Positions 50,150 to 61,101 of a stretch of 64,000 nt of DNA are shown here, one piece after another. The notes beneath the pieces are model-generated. The model searched no databases, was not told the DNA's origin, and saw only the letters and a list, made by a program, of their open reading frames with translations. Source of the stretch: Macrocystis pyrifera (lineage: Eukaryota; Sar; Phaeophyceae; Laminariales; Laminariaceae); the NCBI GenBank assembly GCA_031763025.1, contig JASSKH010000009.1, forward strand, positions 8,807,305-8,871,304, written 5' to 3'. Positions within the stretch are counted from its first letter, which is position 1; each line of letters opens with the position of its first letter. Both the position numbers and the translations under genes were made by a program.

Positions 50150-50610
50150 TAGCCAGCTATCCACTAGTCGGCGACTTAGAGTCAGCCAACTCACAGCCCT
50201 ATATACTAATCATGGAACCTAACTAGCCAACTGTTCGCTAGTTGGCGACTCATAGTCAGCTAACTCCAGCCCTATATACTAATCATGGAACCTAACTATT
50301 AATAGACAACTAATCGCTAGTCGGCGAGTTATAGTCAGCCAACTCATAGCCCTATATACTAATAATGGAGCCTACCTAGCCATTTAACAACTAGTCGGCG
50401 ACTTAGATTCAACCAAGTCATAGCCCTATCGTTAATAATCATGGAACCTACCTAGCTTTTTGACAAGTAGTCGGTAACTTTTAGTCAGCCAACTCACAGC
50501 CCTACATACTAATCATGGAACTTACCCATCCAACTATTAACAACAACTAGGCGGCGACTTATTTTAGTCAATCAACTCACAGCCCTACTATGAAGAATCA
50601 TGGAACTATA
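50150..50610. repeat. ~75-bp minisatellite, six units
   Basis: Each unit carries CTAGTCGGCGACTTA, AGTCAGCCAACTCA, CAGCCCTATATACTAATCAT and GGAACCTA with drift between units. Periods vary from 73 to 80 bp. Confidence 0.88.
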
Positions 50611-50893
50611 TCCACTACGCCTGCAGTATATATCCGATTTGACGGGGAGGGGGACTGTTTTGTGACTCGCCCGCTCTCTCTCTCTCTTCTCTCTCTCGTC
50701 ATAAAGGTCGAAGTGCTTCGATAATAAGCCTTCATTAGTCGTGTGATTTTTTCCGTTCAACTGGATTTTTCGCAACGGATCTCTTCGAAGATCTGGAAGA
50801 TTCGATGTCGGAGATCATGGCGAGCACATTCTTGGCTGCCCAAAACGAAAAGCCAACTCACTCACTGAATATTTGTCCAACGCAAATTACTGC

Positions 50894-51060
50894 CAGGGCT
50901 CTTCGCGGGTCATGACCTCACCCGTGGGTCGGGTCAAGAATAGGCTTGAAATCTCGCGGGCCGGGTCGGGTCGGGTCGGGTCGGATCAGGAGGTTTTCAA
51001 CTGTCAAGGATAGGCTCGTCTTGGATCACCCTTCTTAACCGACCCGGCCCGACTTCTGGA
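50894..51060. mobile_element. hAT-like GGGTC-array element, partial
   Basis: CAGGGCTCTTCGCGGGTCAT and a GGGTCGGGTC array followed by ACCGACCCGGCCCGACTTC. Only one end of the family is recognisable. Confidence 0.65.
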
Positions 51061-51064
51061 GCGT

Positions 51065-51640
51065 TGTGGATCGACAACAGGATACAAATCAGTCCAGTGC
51101 GTGTGGTTTTTCCGCGGGTATGCGGGGCGGGGAGGGGGGGCACTACTATTAATGTTGACGTTTCGCTTTGTGCGTACACACTCGCGGACCAATAAGGTAG
51201 GTATTCATGTTGATGCGATGTGCGTATCGTGCCTGGTACGTTGTTTACACTGAATACAGCATATATATAGCGTTTATGAAAGCGATAAAACGCAGGTGTT
51301 GTAGGTACGTGTGTGCTGTATTTGTGCCGGTATGTCCCTGTTTTATGTGTGTGTGGTGTCGGCGGGCCTGCTGACTCCGACATGCCTCAGCCGCCATCAC
51401 GAGACCGAGAGCACCGCTGCTGCTTGAAATCATTGCCGGTGATGACGTACATAAAGTCTCGACGCATGCTGGTGCTACGCCGGAGGAATGCGACCAATGA
51501 GCTGGGGGTGGAACGTTGATGAGGAATAGGATGTATACTATACCGGTAGCTAAAATGAAATGATGTGGGGAATGGAAATTGGGTAACGACTGGCAGAGAA
51601 GTGTATGAGGGATACTACTGATTTACGGAAGGATATTCGG
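51065..51640. other. Intergenic, nothing recognised
   Basis: Short frames on both strands without family resemblance. Confidence 0.45.
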
Positions 51641-51644
51641 TTTA

Positions 51645-51700
51645 TATAGGAACGGCATCTACGCTATATTGTCGGAAGGCAAGCATAACAATAATGATAT
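51645..51700 (+). repeat. (AAT)-tailed repeat 3' end
   Basis: ATATTGTCGGAAGGCAAGC followed by ATAACAATAATGAT. Confidence 0.65.
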
Positions 51701-51837
51701 ACATATCGTAGGACTGCACCTACCTGCGAGGTATTCTTGTCCGGCGGCTCCTCACTTGATCAGCTCTATACTATCAGTACGTCATTACGGCAGTACTATC
51801 TGTAAGTCGTAAATACTACAAGAACATTTAGTCCTAC

Positions 51838-52020
51838 GTATATTATTATTGTTATGTTTGCCATCTGATAGTGTGCAGCATGAGTTTCAACGTCGATCAA
51901 ACAAAATATTCCCGAAAGAAGAAAACGACGGTATATAAAGGAAACCTATGCTGAGGCCTAGCTACCTTCTATGTCTATCTCCCGCTATGCTTTATATACA
52001 ATTGTATTGATACTCTGTAA
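51838..52020 (-). repeat. (AAT)-tailed repeat, near-complete
   Basis: (ATT)n, GTTTGCCATCTGATAGTG, TGAGTTTCAACGTCGATCAA, AAAGGAAACCTATGC and a TATGCTTTATATAC end, in the order of 18344-18560. Confidence 0.65.
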
Positions 52021-52081
52021 GTAAGTCACCAAGAAACAGACTTTTTCGTCAAAAGAAAAAAATTAAAGAGCAATAATTTGC

Positions 52082-53465
52082 TGTGGTACTTCTGCTTTGA
52101 ATGAGGCGGAAAGGCCGGTAATTACCTGGGTTCAGGCGTTTGGGATCGTATTTGTGGTACTTGGGATGCGCATCTTAGATGGAAAACCAGGGGTTTTCCC
52201 AGCGAGGCACGAGCCTTGCTCGCAGTCTCCATTGTGCACGAAAGGAATACGTACATCTTAGATGGACAACCAGGGATTTTCCCAGCAAGGCACGACGAGC
52301 CTTGCTCTCAGTCTCCACCGTGCACGAAACGAATACAGCTGTGTGTTCTTCTTCTATCTCTAAGCAAAACACCACACGTGAGTCCCAAAGACTACCTGCT
52401 TGAAATGGGCCAACCTACCAAGGGATACAAAGTGTCCCGACCTTGAACTTAACAAGTGTCATCGTCGGCATGGGTCGGCAAAGAACCTGTCGCCCGGAGG
52501 CGACGCAGTGCTCCTCAACCAAGGGTATAGGTCTCGGGCTGGGGCATCATGTCAACCGACTAAATGTCCAGTGAGTGCTGGGGAGAGCCATCGCTGCGAA
52601 TAAAGTTGACCGCACAAAGCAGTCGAGGATCGTCGGACAGGGTGACTGACGCCCACAGCGCCCTCGTAGCGAAAATATGGAAACCTCCACCCGAGAAGCG
52701 GCGGGGTCGATGGCGTAAACGGACATGCCTGTCGGGGCGTGGTGAATTATAACTCCTCGATAAATACGCGTTGATTCCTCGCCAAATACGCGTTGCTCCT
52801 GCCGCAGACACTTTCTCGCCCTACCCTTCTTGCGGGTGTATGGCATGGCGATGGCTTTCGTTGACGATTTATTCCTGTCCCTTACTGCTAGGCCTTCCGT
52901 TACTTTATTTTTTTTAGCGTACCTTGCCGATTCCGTATCCTTGCCGTTCAGAGGTGTGGGAGTGGGTTTCGAGGAGCCGCATCTTCGACTCATGTTCTAG
53001 CTCGTGGAATCGGGATTTTCCATGTTTTTCCCATAATTCTGCATATACGGCTCATCAGAGCGGGCCAGTGTTATGGTACTGCTTTGAATGAGGCCGAAAG
53101 GCCGGTAAATACCTAGGTTCAGGTATTGGGACCGTATTTGTAGTAGTTGGGAGGCGAATCTTAGATGGAAAACCAGGGGTTTTCCCAGCGAGGCACGAGC
53201 CTTGCTCTCAGTCTCTCCATCGTGCACGAGAGGAATAAAGCTGCTCTTCTTCTGTCTCTGGGCAAACATCACACGTCAGTCCCAACGAGTACCTGGTCAC
53301 ACCAATAGGCAAACCTCTTAATACGGGGGACCATAGCAAATCGGACCAAATATAGTAGATAAAAAAATGTAAATATACAGGTTTTTATTTATACCATCGG
53401 TCCTATTGACTATGGACCCTCGTAATAAACAAGGGATACAGAGTGTCTCGGCCTTGAACTTAACA
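52082..53465 (-). mobile_element. Small LTR-bounded fossil (TRIM-like)
   Basis: Two direct repeats, 52082-52454 and 53069-53465, bound about 614 bp. Both begin TGT and end ACA, as LTRs do. The left one carries an internal tandem duplication of about 86 bp and the right one a MITE-1 copy, so the shared LTR is about 287 bp. The inside lacks recognisable pol domains; a 148-codon minus frame (52993-52547) of unknown kind fills most of it. No clear target duplication or primer site. The LTRs differ at perhaps one base in ten, so it is old. Minus orientation is assumed from that frame. Confidence 0.5.
53319..53428 (+). mobile_element. MITE-1 copy inside the LTR fossil
   Basis: AATACGGGGGACCATAG to TATGGACCCTCGTAATA, inserted in the right-hand terminal repeat and therefore younger. 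Confidence 0.9.
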
Positions 53466-53612
53466 CAATGCCTTCTAGGGGCGGTGCCTTATTTTATAGA
53501 CGGGGAGCTCGCCCACAGCAGTACCTCACCCGAATACCACACCGTTATTTTTTCGACGCAGAAGCGTTGTTTCTCGCGCAACCCGATAATGATACATGTC
53601 ATGTGTATGCAC

Positions 53613-53720
53613 TATTACGGGGGGCCGTAGTAAATAGGACCAAATATTGTTCGTAAAAATAGGGAAATATATAGTTTTCTGTGTCCAACGTAGGTCCTAT
53701 TTAATATGGTCCCCCGTGAC
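53613..53720 (+). mobile_element. MITE-1 copy
   Basis: TATTACGGGGGGCCGTAG to TATGGTCCCCCGTGACA. Confidence 0.9.
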
Positions 53721-53784
53721 AGTATAATATTCCTACAACCCCCACCACCGTCGGATGAGTTGAAAAAAAAAAATCTAATGGCAC

Positions 53785-53894
53785 TATTACGTGGGACCGT
53801 AGTAAATAGGACCAAATACTGTCAATAAAAATAGGTGAATATATAGGTTTTTTGTGTGTACCGTAGGTCCTAATAACCATAGTCCCCCGTAATA
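53785..53894 (+). mobile_element. MITE-1 copy
   Basis: TATTACGTGGGACCGTAG to CATAGTCCCCCGTAATA. Confidence 0.9.
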
Positions 53895-54002
53895 GTTTAC
53901 ACTTGTATACCACTCTGTCCCAAAATATAATGAACTTTTTGACGAAATATTTCTATACATATAGTTATTATATATCGGAACAGAGCGGTGTATGTTTTTT
54001 CA

Positions 54003-54092
54003 CCATCGCTTTTACCCTCCAGCTCAACTCGTAGGAATTTTTTACCCTCAGTGATATTTTGGACACTAAGCCGCGGTCACAGGTGTCGTCCA
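54003..54092 (-). repeat. SINE-T 3' fragment
   Basis: Minus strand: GACGACACCTGTGACCGCGG, then GAGGGTAAAAAATTCCTACGAG and TGGAGGGTAAAAGCGATGG, the end of the SINE-T body. Confidence 0.75.
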
Positions 54093-54112
54093 TTCCCCCC
54101 CCCCCCCCCTCC

Positions 54113-54569
54113 ACCGTTTTTTTTTTTTTTTTTTTTTTTGGCGGTCACCCACAGCTGGTCGTCGAGTTAGATCATTTGTGCGAGGTAAATAACTTTTACT
54201 CTGCACAAGGGAATTGATCGTATCACGTAGTGTTCAAGGTAAGGCACCCAAGAGGCAGTTACATAGTACTCCCATTGCTGTCTCTGGAAGTGGCTACACC
54301 GGAAATTAAACTAACTCATTGAAGCTGTCATCCATATGCAAGTCCGCCTCACAGGCGGTTCTTAGTATAAGATGCAGCTCACCCTTCATGCGACTCGCCG
54401 GACACCTCACGGCGCTTCGCGCTTGGTGCAAGCAATGTCTGCCTGGTCGGTGAAAACCCGACATGCTCCGTCCCGGCATTGTAGGGATGCGAGGGTCTAT
54501 GGTCATACGACTACGGCCATGCATGAGATCGAGTACATCTCTCCTATCGAGTACCCCCCCCCCCCCCCC
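54113..54569 (+). mobile_element. SINE-C, lacking the first ~85 bp
   Basis: Starts ACCG with a 23-nt T-run and GGCGGTCACCCACAGCTGG, and ends GCCATGCATGAGATCGAGTA plus a duplicated end and a 15-nt C-run. It is close to the minus copy at 45029, including the same GATCGAGTACATCTCTCCTA variant end. Confidence 0.9.
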
Positions 54570-54714
54570 GCGGATACATGCCTTCATTTTTATCGCGCAT
54601 GGGGTTCACAGCATTCATTCCACGCTGTGCTCGGCGAGATTTTCATCGAATGTTGCCATCTCTGTGAAAAAAAAACGTAAGAAAATGCTTGCCTTGTGGG
54701 GTAGAGTTCCTCGG

Positions 54715-54813
54715 ATGACCCTTTGAGGACCGCATTCCCCCCCCGTTTCGGGGACAAATTTACTTAAAAATTGACTGGTTTGTCCCCAAAACAGCATATT
54801 CCAAGAGGGTCAA
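54715..54813. mobile_element. MITE-2 copy
   Basis: GACCCTTTGAGGACCGC to CCAAGAGGGTCAA with GGGGACAAATTTAC and TGGTTTGTCCCC in the arms. Confidence 0.65.
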
Positions 54814-54834
54814 GGAGCACGGCAGTCCATATTT

Positions 54835-55150
54835 ATCTCGGCCAAAAAAAAAAAAGGGTATTTATTGCTGTTATGATACGAAGCACACGCGTCTCGAGAG
54901 AGACCGCGCGAACCCAACAATAGGCGTCGGTAAGCGTCGGAAGAAGATGCTCCGAGGAGTGGGGGCGGGCCTGCGGTGGCGTGGCTCTACCCAGCATGGG
55001 AAGGGACGCAGTATAAGCAGCCCCACAGAGTCGACCCACATACATACTTCATCGTTGTTAGAGATCGCGCCAGCTACTAATACTAGACCTGGGAATATGC
55101 TACTGATGACACACGGAGCGATAGACACTACTACCTACTACTACCACTAC
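54835..55150. other. Intergenic, nothing recognised
   Basis: No gene. A segment with CTGGGAATRTRCT and GCACGGAGCGATAGA (55090-55125) is repeated at 55280-55325, so this piece was duplicated. Confidence 0.5.
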
Positions 55151-55156
55151 TACTGC

Positions 55157-55265
55157 TATTACGGGGGACCATAGTAAATAGGACCAAATACTGTTATTAA
55201 AAATAGGTAAATATATAGGCTTTTGTGTGTACCATAGGTCCTATTAACTATGGACCACCGTAGTA
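55157..55265 (+). mobile_element. MITE-1 copy
   Basis: TTACGGGGGACCATAG to TATGGACCACCGTAGTA, inserted between two copies of a short duplicated flank. Confidence 0.9.
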
Positions 55266-55329
55266 CTACTACTACTACAGCTAGACCTGGGAATGTACTG
55301 CTGATGATGCACGGAGCGATAGATACTAC

Positions 55330-56365
55330 TACCACTATACTGTACAGCGAACCAAGAACAAGATTATTCGTGAACCATCTCGTGAATTCGCAACATATGT
55401 ACGAAGTGTTTTCTTCTTGTTCTTTCTAGAAAGCGATACGTACGTAGCGCCCGTTCCGACCATATATACCATCCCGCACACGCATAAAAGGGAATGAATC
55501 CAGAATCCGGTGACTTCAAGCACACGCGTACGTGCATGGAAGGTGACACACCAACCACAGGCCTGGATGATTTGATGTTCTTGAGGAAAAACTATGCCAA
55601 GAATAACCCTGCTGACTGACTGACTCCTATGACAATAACCGACGCTGCACCAATCAAACATTAAGGCGGTGGGGCGCAGCGCACAGGAGTTTTCTTGCTG
55701 TATACAGTCACACGAAGAACCACGTTTCGTTTTTTTTTTACGTGTTTAGTAACGCGTTGATAATAAATAATCGACTCGCGGGTTTTCCGAACGAAGAGTA
55801 CAGGGCTTTGTGCACAAACGTTCAGCAACCCCAGAACACGAGGGGGGAAAATCCCTACGTATATTGCCTCCATCATCGGACGATGGTATGAAGTGAGGAA
55901 GGAGGGGATAACGCTGTGTTGCATCACGAGCCGAGGTTTCTCGATCTCGAGAAAGTCCAGTGTCCCTTCTGGCGTAAGCGGCATGTACCAGGCAGAGGTG
56001 TGGTGTGTGTTCCTATAATGCATACCTGGTACACCGTATGCATTTAACACAATATATGCATGCTACTGCTGCCCGCTGCCGATTGATAGGCCTAAACTGT
56101 TACAGCAGCAGCGTGGTGTCTGTTCGTGTGTCCCTGCTCTGTATACACGCGCAGTTACGCACGTCAAGCAAGAAAAAAAGGTGCTCGAGAGCGACACAAC
56201 CCTCTCTCCGTCCTCCTTGCCTTCCACCCATACGCCGGCAGTGTCCATGACTACGCACTATAATCATATAAGATATAAAAAAGTGAATTCGATTGGTTGA
56301 CAACAAAAAAACTCTTCTTGCCTTCGTCTGTACGCTTGACTTTAAAATCGTTATGCATATTTTTT
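55330..56365. other. Intergenic, unassigned minus frames
   Basis: Two adjacent minus frames (56050-55661 and 55661-55335) are fairly long for this region (PLTPEGTLDFLEIEKPRLV), but I recognise no family and see no supporting splice or start context. Confidence 0.35.
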
Positions 56366-56373
56366 GCACTACA

Positions 56374-56662
56374 AAGTCTCACCGAGTGCATGCTCGTAGG
56401 GACTCTTTCTTGCAAAAAAAATGATCAGCGGGAAAGCGCAAGAGCGTGAGAGTCAGCCACAATCGATGAAAATCGACGAACAGTGGGAATGCTGAACCCT
56501 ATTTATATTATATGCACGATAAAACAATAAAGGCACGTACCGGGGGGAGACGGGACGGCACCTGTGACCACGGCTTGTCCAGAAGGTCGCTGAGGGTAAA
56601 ACTCCTACGAGCTAGATTGGAAAGTAAAAATGGTGACTAAAAAGAAAAAACACTAGAAAAAA
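56374..56662 (+). mobile_element. SINE-T, 5'-truncated
   Basis: Starts at the B box remnant AAGTCTCACCGAGTGCATGC; body GGGAATGCTGAACCCTA and CACGGCTTGTCCAGAAG; A-rich end. Confidence 0.87.
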
Positions 56663-56763
56663 AAAAACCCCGTTCCAACGAAACCCCTCGAAACAGACGC
56701 ACGATGAGTGAGCTGTCCCCCCCCCCAACCCCCCCCATATTATGTATCCGGTATGTATGTATA

Positions 56764-57311
56764 GGTTGGGTTGGCGTTGGTTGGCGACGACACTGCGAAT
56801 GAAACACGCCTCTCACTGCGTGAGCTCGACAACCACCAGGATACCGTTTGGTTTTCTTGTTTTTTGGCGGTCATCTCGGCTGGCGGTCGAGTTAGATCAT
56901 TACTTTTGTGCGGGGAGAACCTTCCTAACTCCGCACAAGGGGGGTGATCGTACCATGCAGTGCGTACGTACGTGTCACCAGTATATTGGTAAGGCACCCA
57001 CGAGGCAGTCACATAGTAAACCCACATCGCTGTCTCTGGAAGTGGCCGCAACATAAAATATATCAATTCATTGACGCTGTCATCCATATAATATATGCAA
57101 AGAAATAGGTCTCCAAAAAAGCGGTTCTTATTAATATTAGTAGGATGCAGCTCGCCCTTAGTGCCACTCGCCGGACACCTCACGGCGCTTCGCGCTTGGT
57201 GCAAGCAATGCCTGCCTGGTCGACGAAAACCCGACGTGCTCCGTCCCGGCATTGTAGGGAGATGCGAGGGTCCACGGTCATACGACTACGGCCATGAAAG
57301 ATACTGAGCAT

Positions 57312-57353
<42 letters not shown>
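56764..57353 (+). mobile_element. SINE-C, full-length copy
   Basis: GGTTGGGTTGGCGTTGGTTGG to GACTACGGCCATGAAAGATA and a 41-nt C-run, about 590 bp including small insertions. Confidence 0.9.
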
Positions 57354-57354
<1 letters not shown>

Positions 57355-57420
57355 ACGTGCTGACAAGAAGGGTACCTGCTACTTTTGTTTCCCATTCTAT
57401 CTACCCCCCCCCTCCCCCGC

Positions 57421-57661
57421 TTTCAACGCTGTCATCCATTATTTCAAGAAAGTCCGCCTCACACGCGGTTCCTATTAATAGTAGGATATAGCTCACTCTC
57501 CATGCGATTCGCCCAACACCAACCTCGCGGAGCTTCGAGCTTGGTGCAAGCAAATGTCTGGGCATGGTCGGTGCAACTTCGACGTGCTCCATCCCGGTAT
57601 TGTAGGGATGCGAGCGTCTATGGTCATACAACTAACTACGGCCATGCATAATAACATGAGT

Positions 57662-57692
<31 letters not shown>
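57421..57692 (+). mobile_element. SINE-C, 5'-truncated
   Basis: CAACGCTGTCATCCATTA to GCCATGCATAATAACATGAG and a 30-nt C-run, in tandem with the full copy before it. Confidence 0.88.
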
Positions 57693-57694
<2 letters not shown>

Positions 57695-58190
57695 CCAGCA
57701 CTGTGCAACTCCCGTTTGTCAAACGAGATGATGGGTTCATTACCGCAGAGGTTAAGGTTAGGACCCGGGTGTGCTTCGGCATAGCTCTCTCAAAATTTAC
57801 TCAAAAATTGCGGTTGCGCACCAAAAAAGTTTTGGACACACCGCGCTAAATCTCACCTGGTTGGTGGATGGCTACGTACTACGTTTTACTTTCAGGAACA
57901 CAGCATCACGGCTTCACGTGGGTTGCCCGCCACCAACATCGAAAAAAAAACAGAACATACATGGTGCTCCCAAGATTGGACGGCGGGGGGGTAGCGCGGT
58001 ACATATAGTATCATCAACCCCAACGCCCACAAACTGCACTGATGCAACTACTCAGGCGTCACATACATCCTCAACATGGGGCAGACGTTGAACCAAAAAC
58101 AGAGGCGAAAACACTGACGTCTTCCTCAGTTTCATCCTCTACACCACTTCCCCCCTTTTTTTTCTCACCTCGCCCCACCCCCCCCCCCCC
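57695..58190. other. Intergenic, nothing recognised
   Basis: No coding signal or family match. Confidence 0.45.
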
Positions 58191-58198
58191 CCCCCCGC

Positions 58199-58289
58199 CC
58201 GTTTCAAAGAAGGGATGCGTGGTCAATGGTGAAAATGCTAAGGCAAGCATCACGTGCGTACGCCCCCCGCCCCCCCCCCCCCCCCCCCC
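58199..58289 (+). mobile_element. LINE-C 3' end, short
   Basis: GATGCGTGGTCAATGGTG, GCTAAGGCAAGCATCACG and a GCGTACGCC end with a C-run; another C-run precedes it at 58178-58196. Confidence 0.82.
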
Positions 58290-58363
58290 GACCACCACCA
58301 CCACACACCACACCACATCACAGTCCTTCTTCTCCCTTCCGTCTCTCTCTCCCCTCCCCTCCA

Positions 58364-58385
58364 CCCCCCCCCCCCCCCCCCCCCC
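58364..58385 (+). repeat. Poly-C tract
   Basis: Twenty-two C in a pyrimidine-rich stretch (58300-58460) with no element body. Confidence 0.8.
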
Positions 58386-58843
58386 GCGTCCACACTGCTC
58401 ACACTACCCCCTCTCGCCTCTCCACAGTGCCCGCACACCCCCTCCCTCCCCACCACACCACTGGCCCTCTCGGCCTCCTTAAACCCGAAAGATTCGTACT
58501 ACAAACAGTACTAGCTACTAGCAATCTTTTATTTACTAGGTGATCAAAACGAGTGCGCGTCGGTGTATGGCAGGCTCAAACCTCCCCCCCCTCCAAAAAA
58601 AAAAAAAAAAAAAAAAAAAAAAACGCTCAGTTTCACAGGAAACACAACCAAACCCACAACCCTCTCGGTAAATTCTCGAAAAAAACATTTTTTTTTCACT
58701 CGGCTCGAAACACGACAGTTCTCACCCCATCATGAATTATGAATCCTAACATTAGGACTTTCAGAGGGCCGCAACAAAAAAAAAAAAAAAATGTCGATAC
58801 AAAAAGTGACCATTTGCAGCTATGGTCACTGCGTGATAGGGGG

Positions 58844-58943
58844 NNNNNNNNNNNNNNNNNNNNNNNNNNNNNNNNNNNNNNNNNNNNNNNNNNNNNNNNN
58901 NNNNNNNNNNNNNNNNNNNNNNNNNNNNNNNNNNNNNNNNNNN
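58844..58943. other. Assembly gap, 100 N
   Basis: Exactly 100 N, a conventional scaffold-gap size, so the true length is unknown. It may hide later exons of the IQ/B'' gene. Confidence 0.99.
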
Positions 58944-59206
58944 TGCAGCTCTGCGCGACAAAGGAAAGGCACGCGCGATTTTTGTTTTTGTTTTTTTTGT
59001 TGTTGTCGAAACACTCCTGTTCCATGCATGCACCACTGCTTGTTGAGCTTGATGATAAGCCTGCAGTAAGTCCATCTTACACAAACTTATCGAAATCGGT
59101 AGGGTACTGAGTTCTGGTTCGCCTGCAGAGCCATAAACAGCAAGGCATTCCGTGTGGCATAGCGGAGGACCTACGGACTGTATTGTCATCACCACAGCGA
59201 ACGAAC

Positions 59207-59298
59207 CTCAAGGCCAAGCTCCAGTCTCCCCCGTGGCGTTGAGAGATGTGACGAACCCGCTGGTGCGAAGGCCGCGCAAGCTGATGAGTCCGCACCGG
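59207..59298 (-). CDS. Candidate exon 3 of the IQ/B'' gene
   Basis: A good acceptor on the minus strand (TTTTTTCTGTGCAG) follows a (GT)n run, and the phase fits exon 2 exactly (AG + C = Ser). The frame reads RCGLISLRGLRTSGFVTSLN, which matches the EF-hand-like stretch SGxISLRELRRSNF of PP2A B'' subunits, one of the family's clear landmarks. With the only plausible downstream donor (CTTGAG|GTTCGT) the exon would end in an in-frame TGA. The 3' boundary may lie elsewhere (a GTTCGT also occurs inside), a base may be missing in the assembly, or the protein may end here. Confidence 0.55.
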
Positions 59299-59477
59299 CT
59301 GCACAGAAAAAAACACACACACACACACACACACACGACGAGTGTGATGTAAACCCGGTGGACGAAACGACCTGAGGGCATGGATGGGACCTCCAGAGAA
59401 ACCCTAGGAGGCGGTCTATGTGGCGGGGCATGTGACGAACTGAATGATGTGGTACAGCTAGTGTATCGCATAAACCG

Positions 59478-59695
59478 TCAGCTCACTGCGATTTGGTCTA
59501 TGAAACGTCCAATTTTTCAGATGCAGTTCCGTGATGATATATCTTAAACTGAAGCTCACTGCGACTTGCCTTGTGAAACGTTCAAAACTCCTGATGCAGT
59601 TCCATGAGTAGCTATCATACGAAGTATACTGTACGTATGGCGTGTGAAAAATGCTCAAAACTCCGATGCAGTTCCATGATTTCAACATCATGTTG
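59478..59695. repeat. Tandem repeat, ~75-85 bp, three units
   Basis: Each unit carries GTGAAACGTTCAAAACTC-like and GATGCAGTTCCATGA sequence; the units are diverged. Confidence 0.75.
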
Positions 59696-59862
59696 CAGGG
59701 TATACACCGGTAATTCTTGAATCCTGGGGCCAGACCGGCCCGAGGCAAGGCCGTCCCCGCGATAGCGCAGCTTCCCGAGCTTGGCGATGCCCGGCTCGCC
59801 AAAAACAACCCATTTTTGGGTCGAAAGTATACCAGCATCGATGCCCAGATGGCTTCATCTAC

Positions 59863-59971
59863 TATTACGGGGGACCATAGTAAATAGGACCAAATATTGT
59901 TAGTAAAAATGGGAAAATATATAGGGTTTCGTGTATACCGTAGGTCCTATTTACTATGGTCCTTCGTAATA
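59863..59971 (+). mobile_element. MITE-1 copy
   Basis: TTACGGGGGACCATAG to TATGGTCCTTCGTAATA; in the presumed second intron of the IQ/B'' gene. Confidence 0.9.
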
Positions 59972-59982
59972 TTAATATTTAC

Positions 59983-60098
59983 AGGGGGCCATAGCAATCA
60001 GAACCAAAAACATGGTGTGTGAACTGAGGGGGGTGCATGCGTTTCGGGTTCCTTGTGGGTGGTGATTCTTACTACATATGTCCCCCCCCCGGAATAGC
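59983..60098 (+). mobile_element. MITE-1, diverged subtype, decayed
   Basis: CAGGGGGCCATAGCAATCAG and TGTCCCCCCCCCGGAAT bracket an unrelated middle (GAGGGGGGTGCATGCG). Confidence 0.5.
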
Positions 60099-60104
60099 AC
60101 GTAG

Positions 60105-60688
60105 CTACGCTCATTCTGAACGCGAGATCGGTTTTATAAGTAAGAATAGAAAAGTACGACAGACCAGTCAAGTCTATGACGCTGAAGGGATGGGGCGTGA
60201 CGTAGAAAAGGTCAAGCACGAGGACTGCTACGTACTGCTGTCGAGAAAATGAATGCCCATGGCGTGCGTACATAGCAGCAGATCATGGCCCAGCAGCAAA
60301 CGGACAGCAAATGCACAGGCAACGAATGCACACGAGATGTTTAACCTTAACACTCAGTCCTCTTGATGGGGAGCAACAGAAGACAGAACGTGCTTTTGGT
60401 CTCTATCTAGCGAAGCGTCTCGAGGAGCGCACCACCAGGTAGTCCTCACGGATACGAGAGAGAAAGATCGAGATAAAGAGGAAGAGAGAGAGGGAGAGAA
60501 ACTCCGCATCATACTCCTTACACACGAATCTCTATTCGATGAAAAAAACAAACCGTTCTATTTTTCATGCCACAAAGGGTTTTTTGCTCGAAACGAACGA
60601 TTTGATGCGCTGCTGTCGATATTCCTATACTGTTACGCAGCAGCAGCAGGGGGTCATGCGCCTGATAAAAAAAAAAAAAATGTCGTAC
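60105..60688. other. Intron of the IQ/B'' gene, nothing else seen
   Basis: AG-rich stretch at 60458-60500 and a short (CAG)n at 60637-60650; no coding signal. Confidence 0.5.
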
Positions 60689-60810
60689 CTGTGCGCGCGG
60701 AAGAGCGCCGCCAACACCGTGTCGGTGTATACAGACACGTCGTCTGGTGTCAGCATGGCCAGATCTGCGTGTCGTTCGGCGATCGCCACCAGGAAAGGTC
60801 GCAGGTCCTC
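60689..60810 (-). CDS. Exon 2 of the IQ/B'' gene
   Basis: Acceptor GCATTCAG and donor CACAG|GTACGA on the minus strand. The exon reads EDLRPFLVAIAERHADLA, then MLTPDDVSVYTDTVLAALFR and AH, 40 codons plus two bases. It matches the PP2A B'' block LEQEDFxPxLxxxxxTHPGLxFL followed by YxxTVxxRIFYxxNR. Exon 1 ends DDGQ, so the join DDGQ-EDL reproduces the family (L)EQEDF. Confidence 0.8.
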
Positions 60811-61101
60811 CTGAATGCAAGTCGGCGTCAAGAGGCGGACGGGTACGAGCGAAGTGGAGCGCGGGGTGCGGGAGGTGTAAAAAAAAAAATAGTGAAAAAA
60901 ATCGGATCCAGAAAAGACGCTCCAAACGTGTATTCGTATTGTGTCAGAACACAGGATTTTGCTCCAACTACCGTAACGTTACGTAGTGTGTTTTTTTTCG
61001 ACTGGAGGAAGAGAACCAAACAGTTCCGCTCTTACAGTAGGAACGTAATTATTATGGGTACTGTGTGTGGGCGGATGCACCCACTTGACGGCTGGAGTTA
61101 T

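Noticed and set aside
50150-50610. CRISPR-like array
   Set aside because: Repeat units of about 75 bp drift and have no unique spacers; it is a minisatellite in a eukaryotic genome.
55661-56050. 129-codon minus frame
   Set aside because: No family, no start context; kept only as an unassigned region.
59458-59838. Possible further exon of the IQ/B'' gene
   Set aside because: The frame overlaps a tandem repeat and does not match any B'' block.
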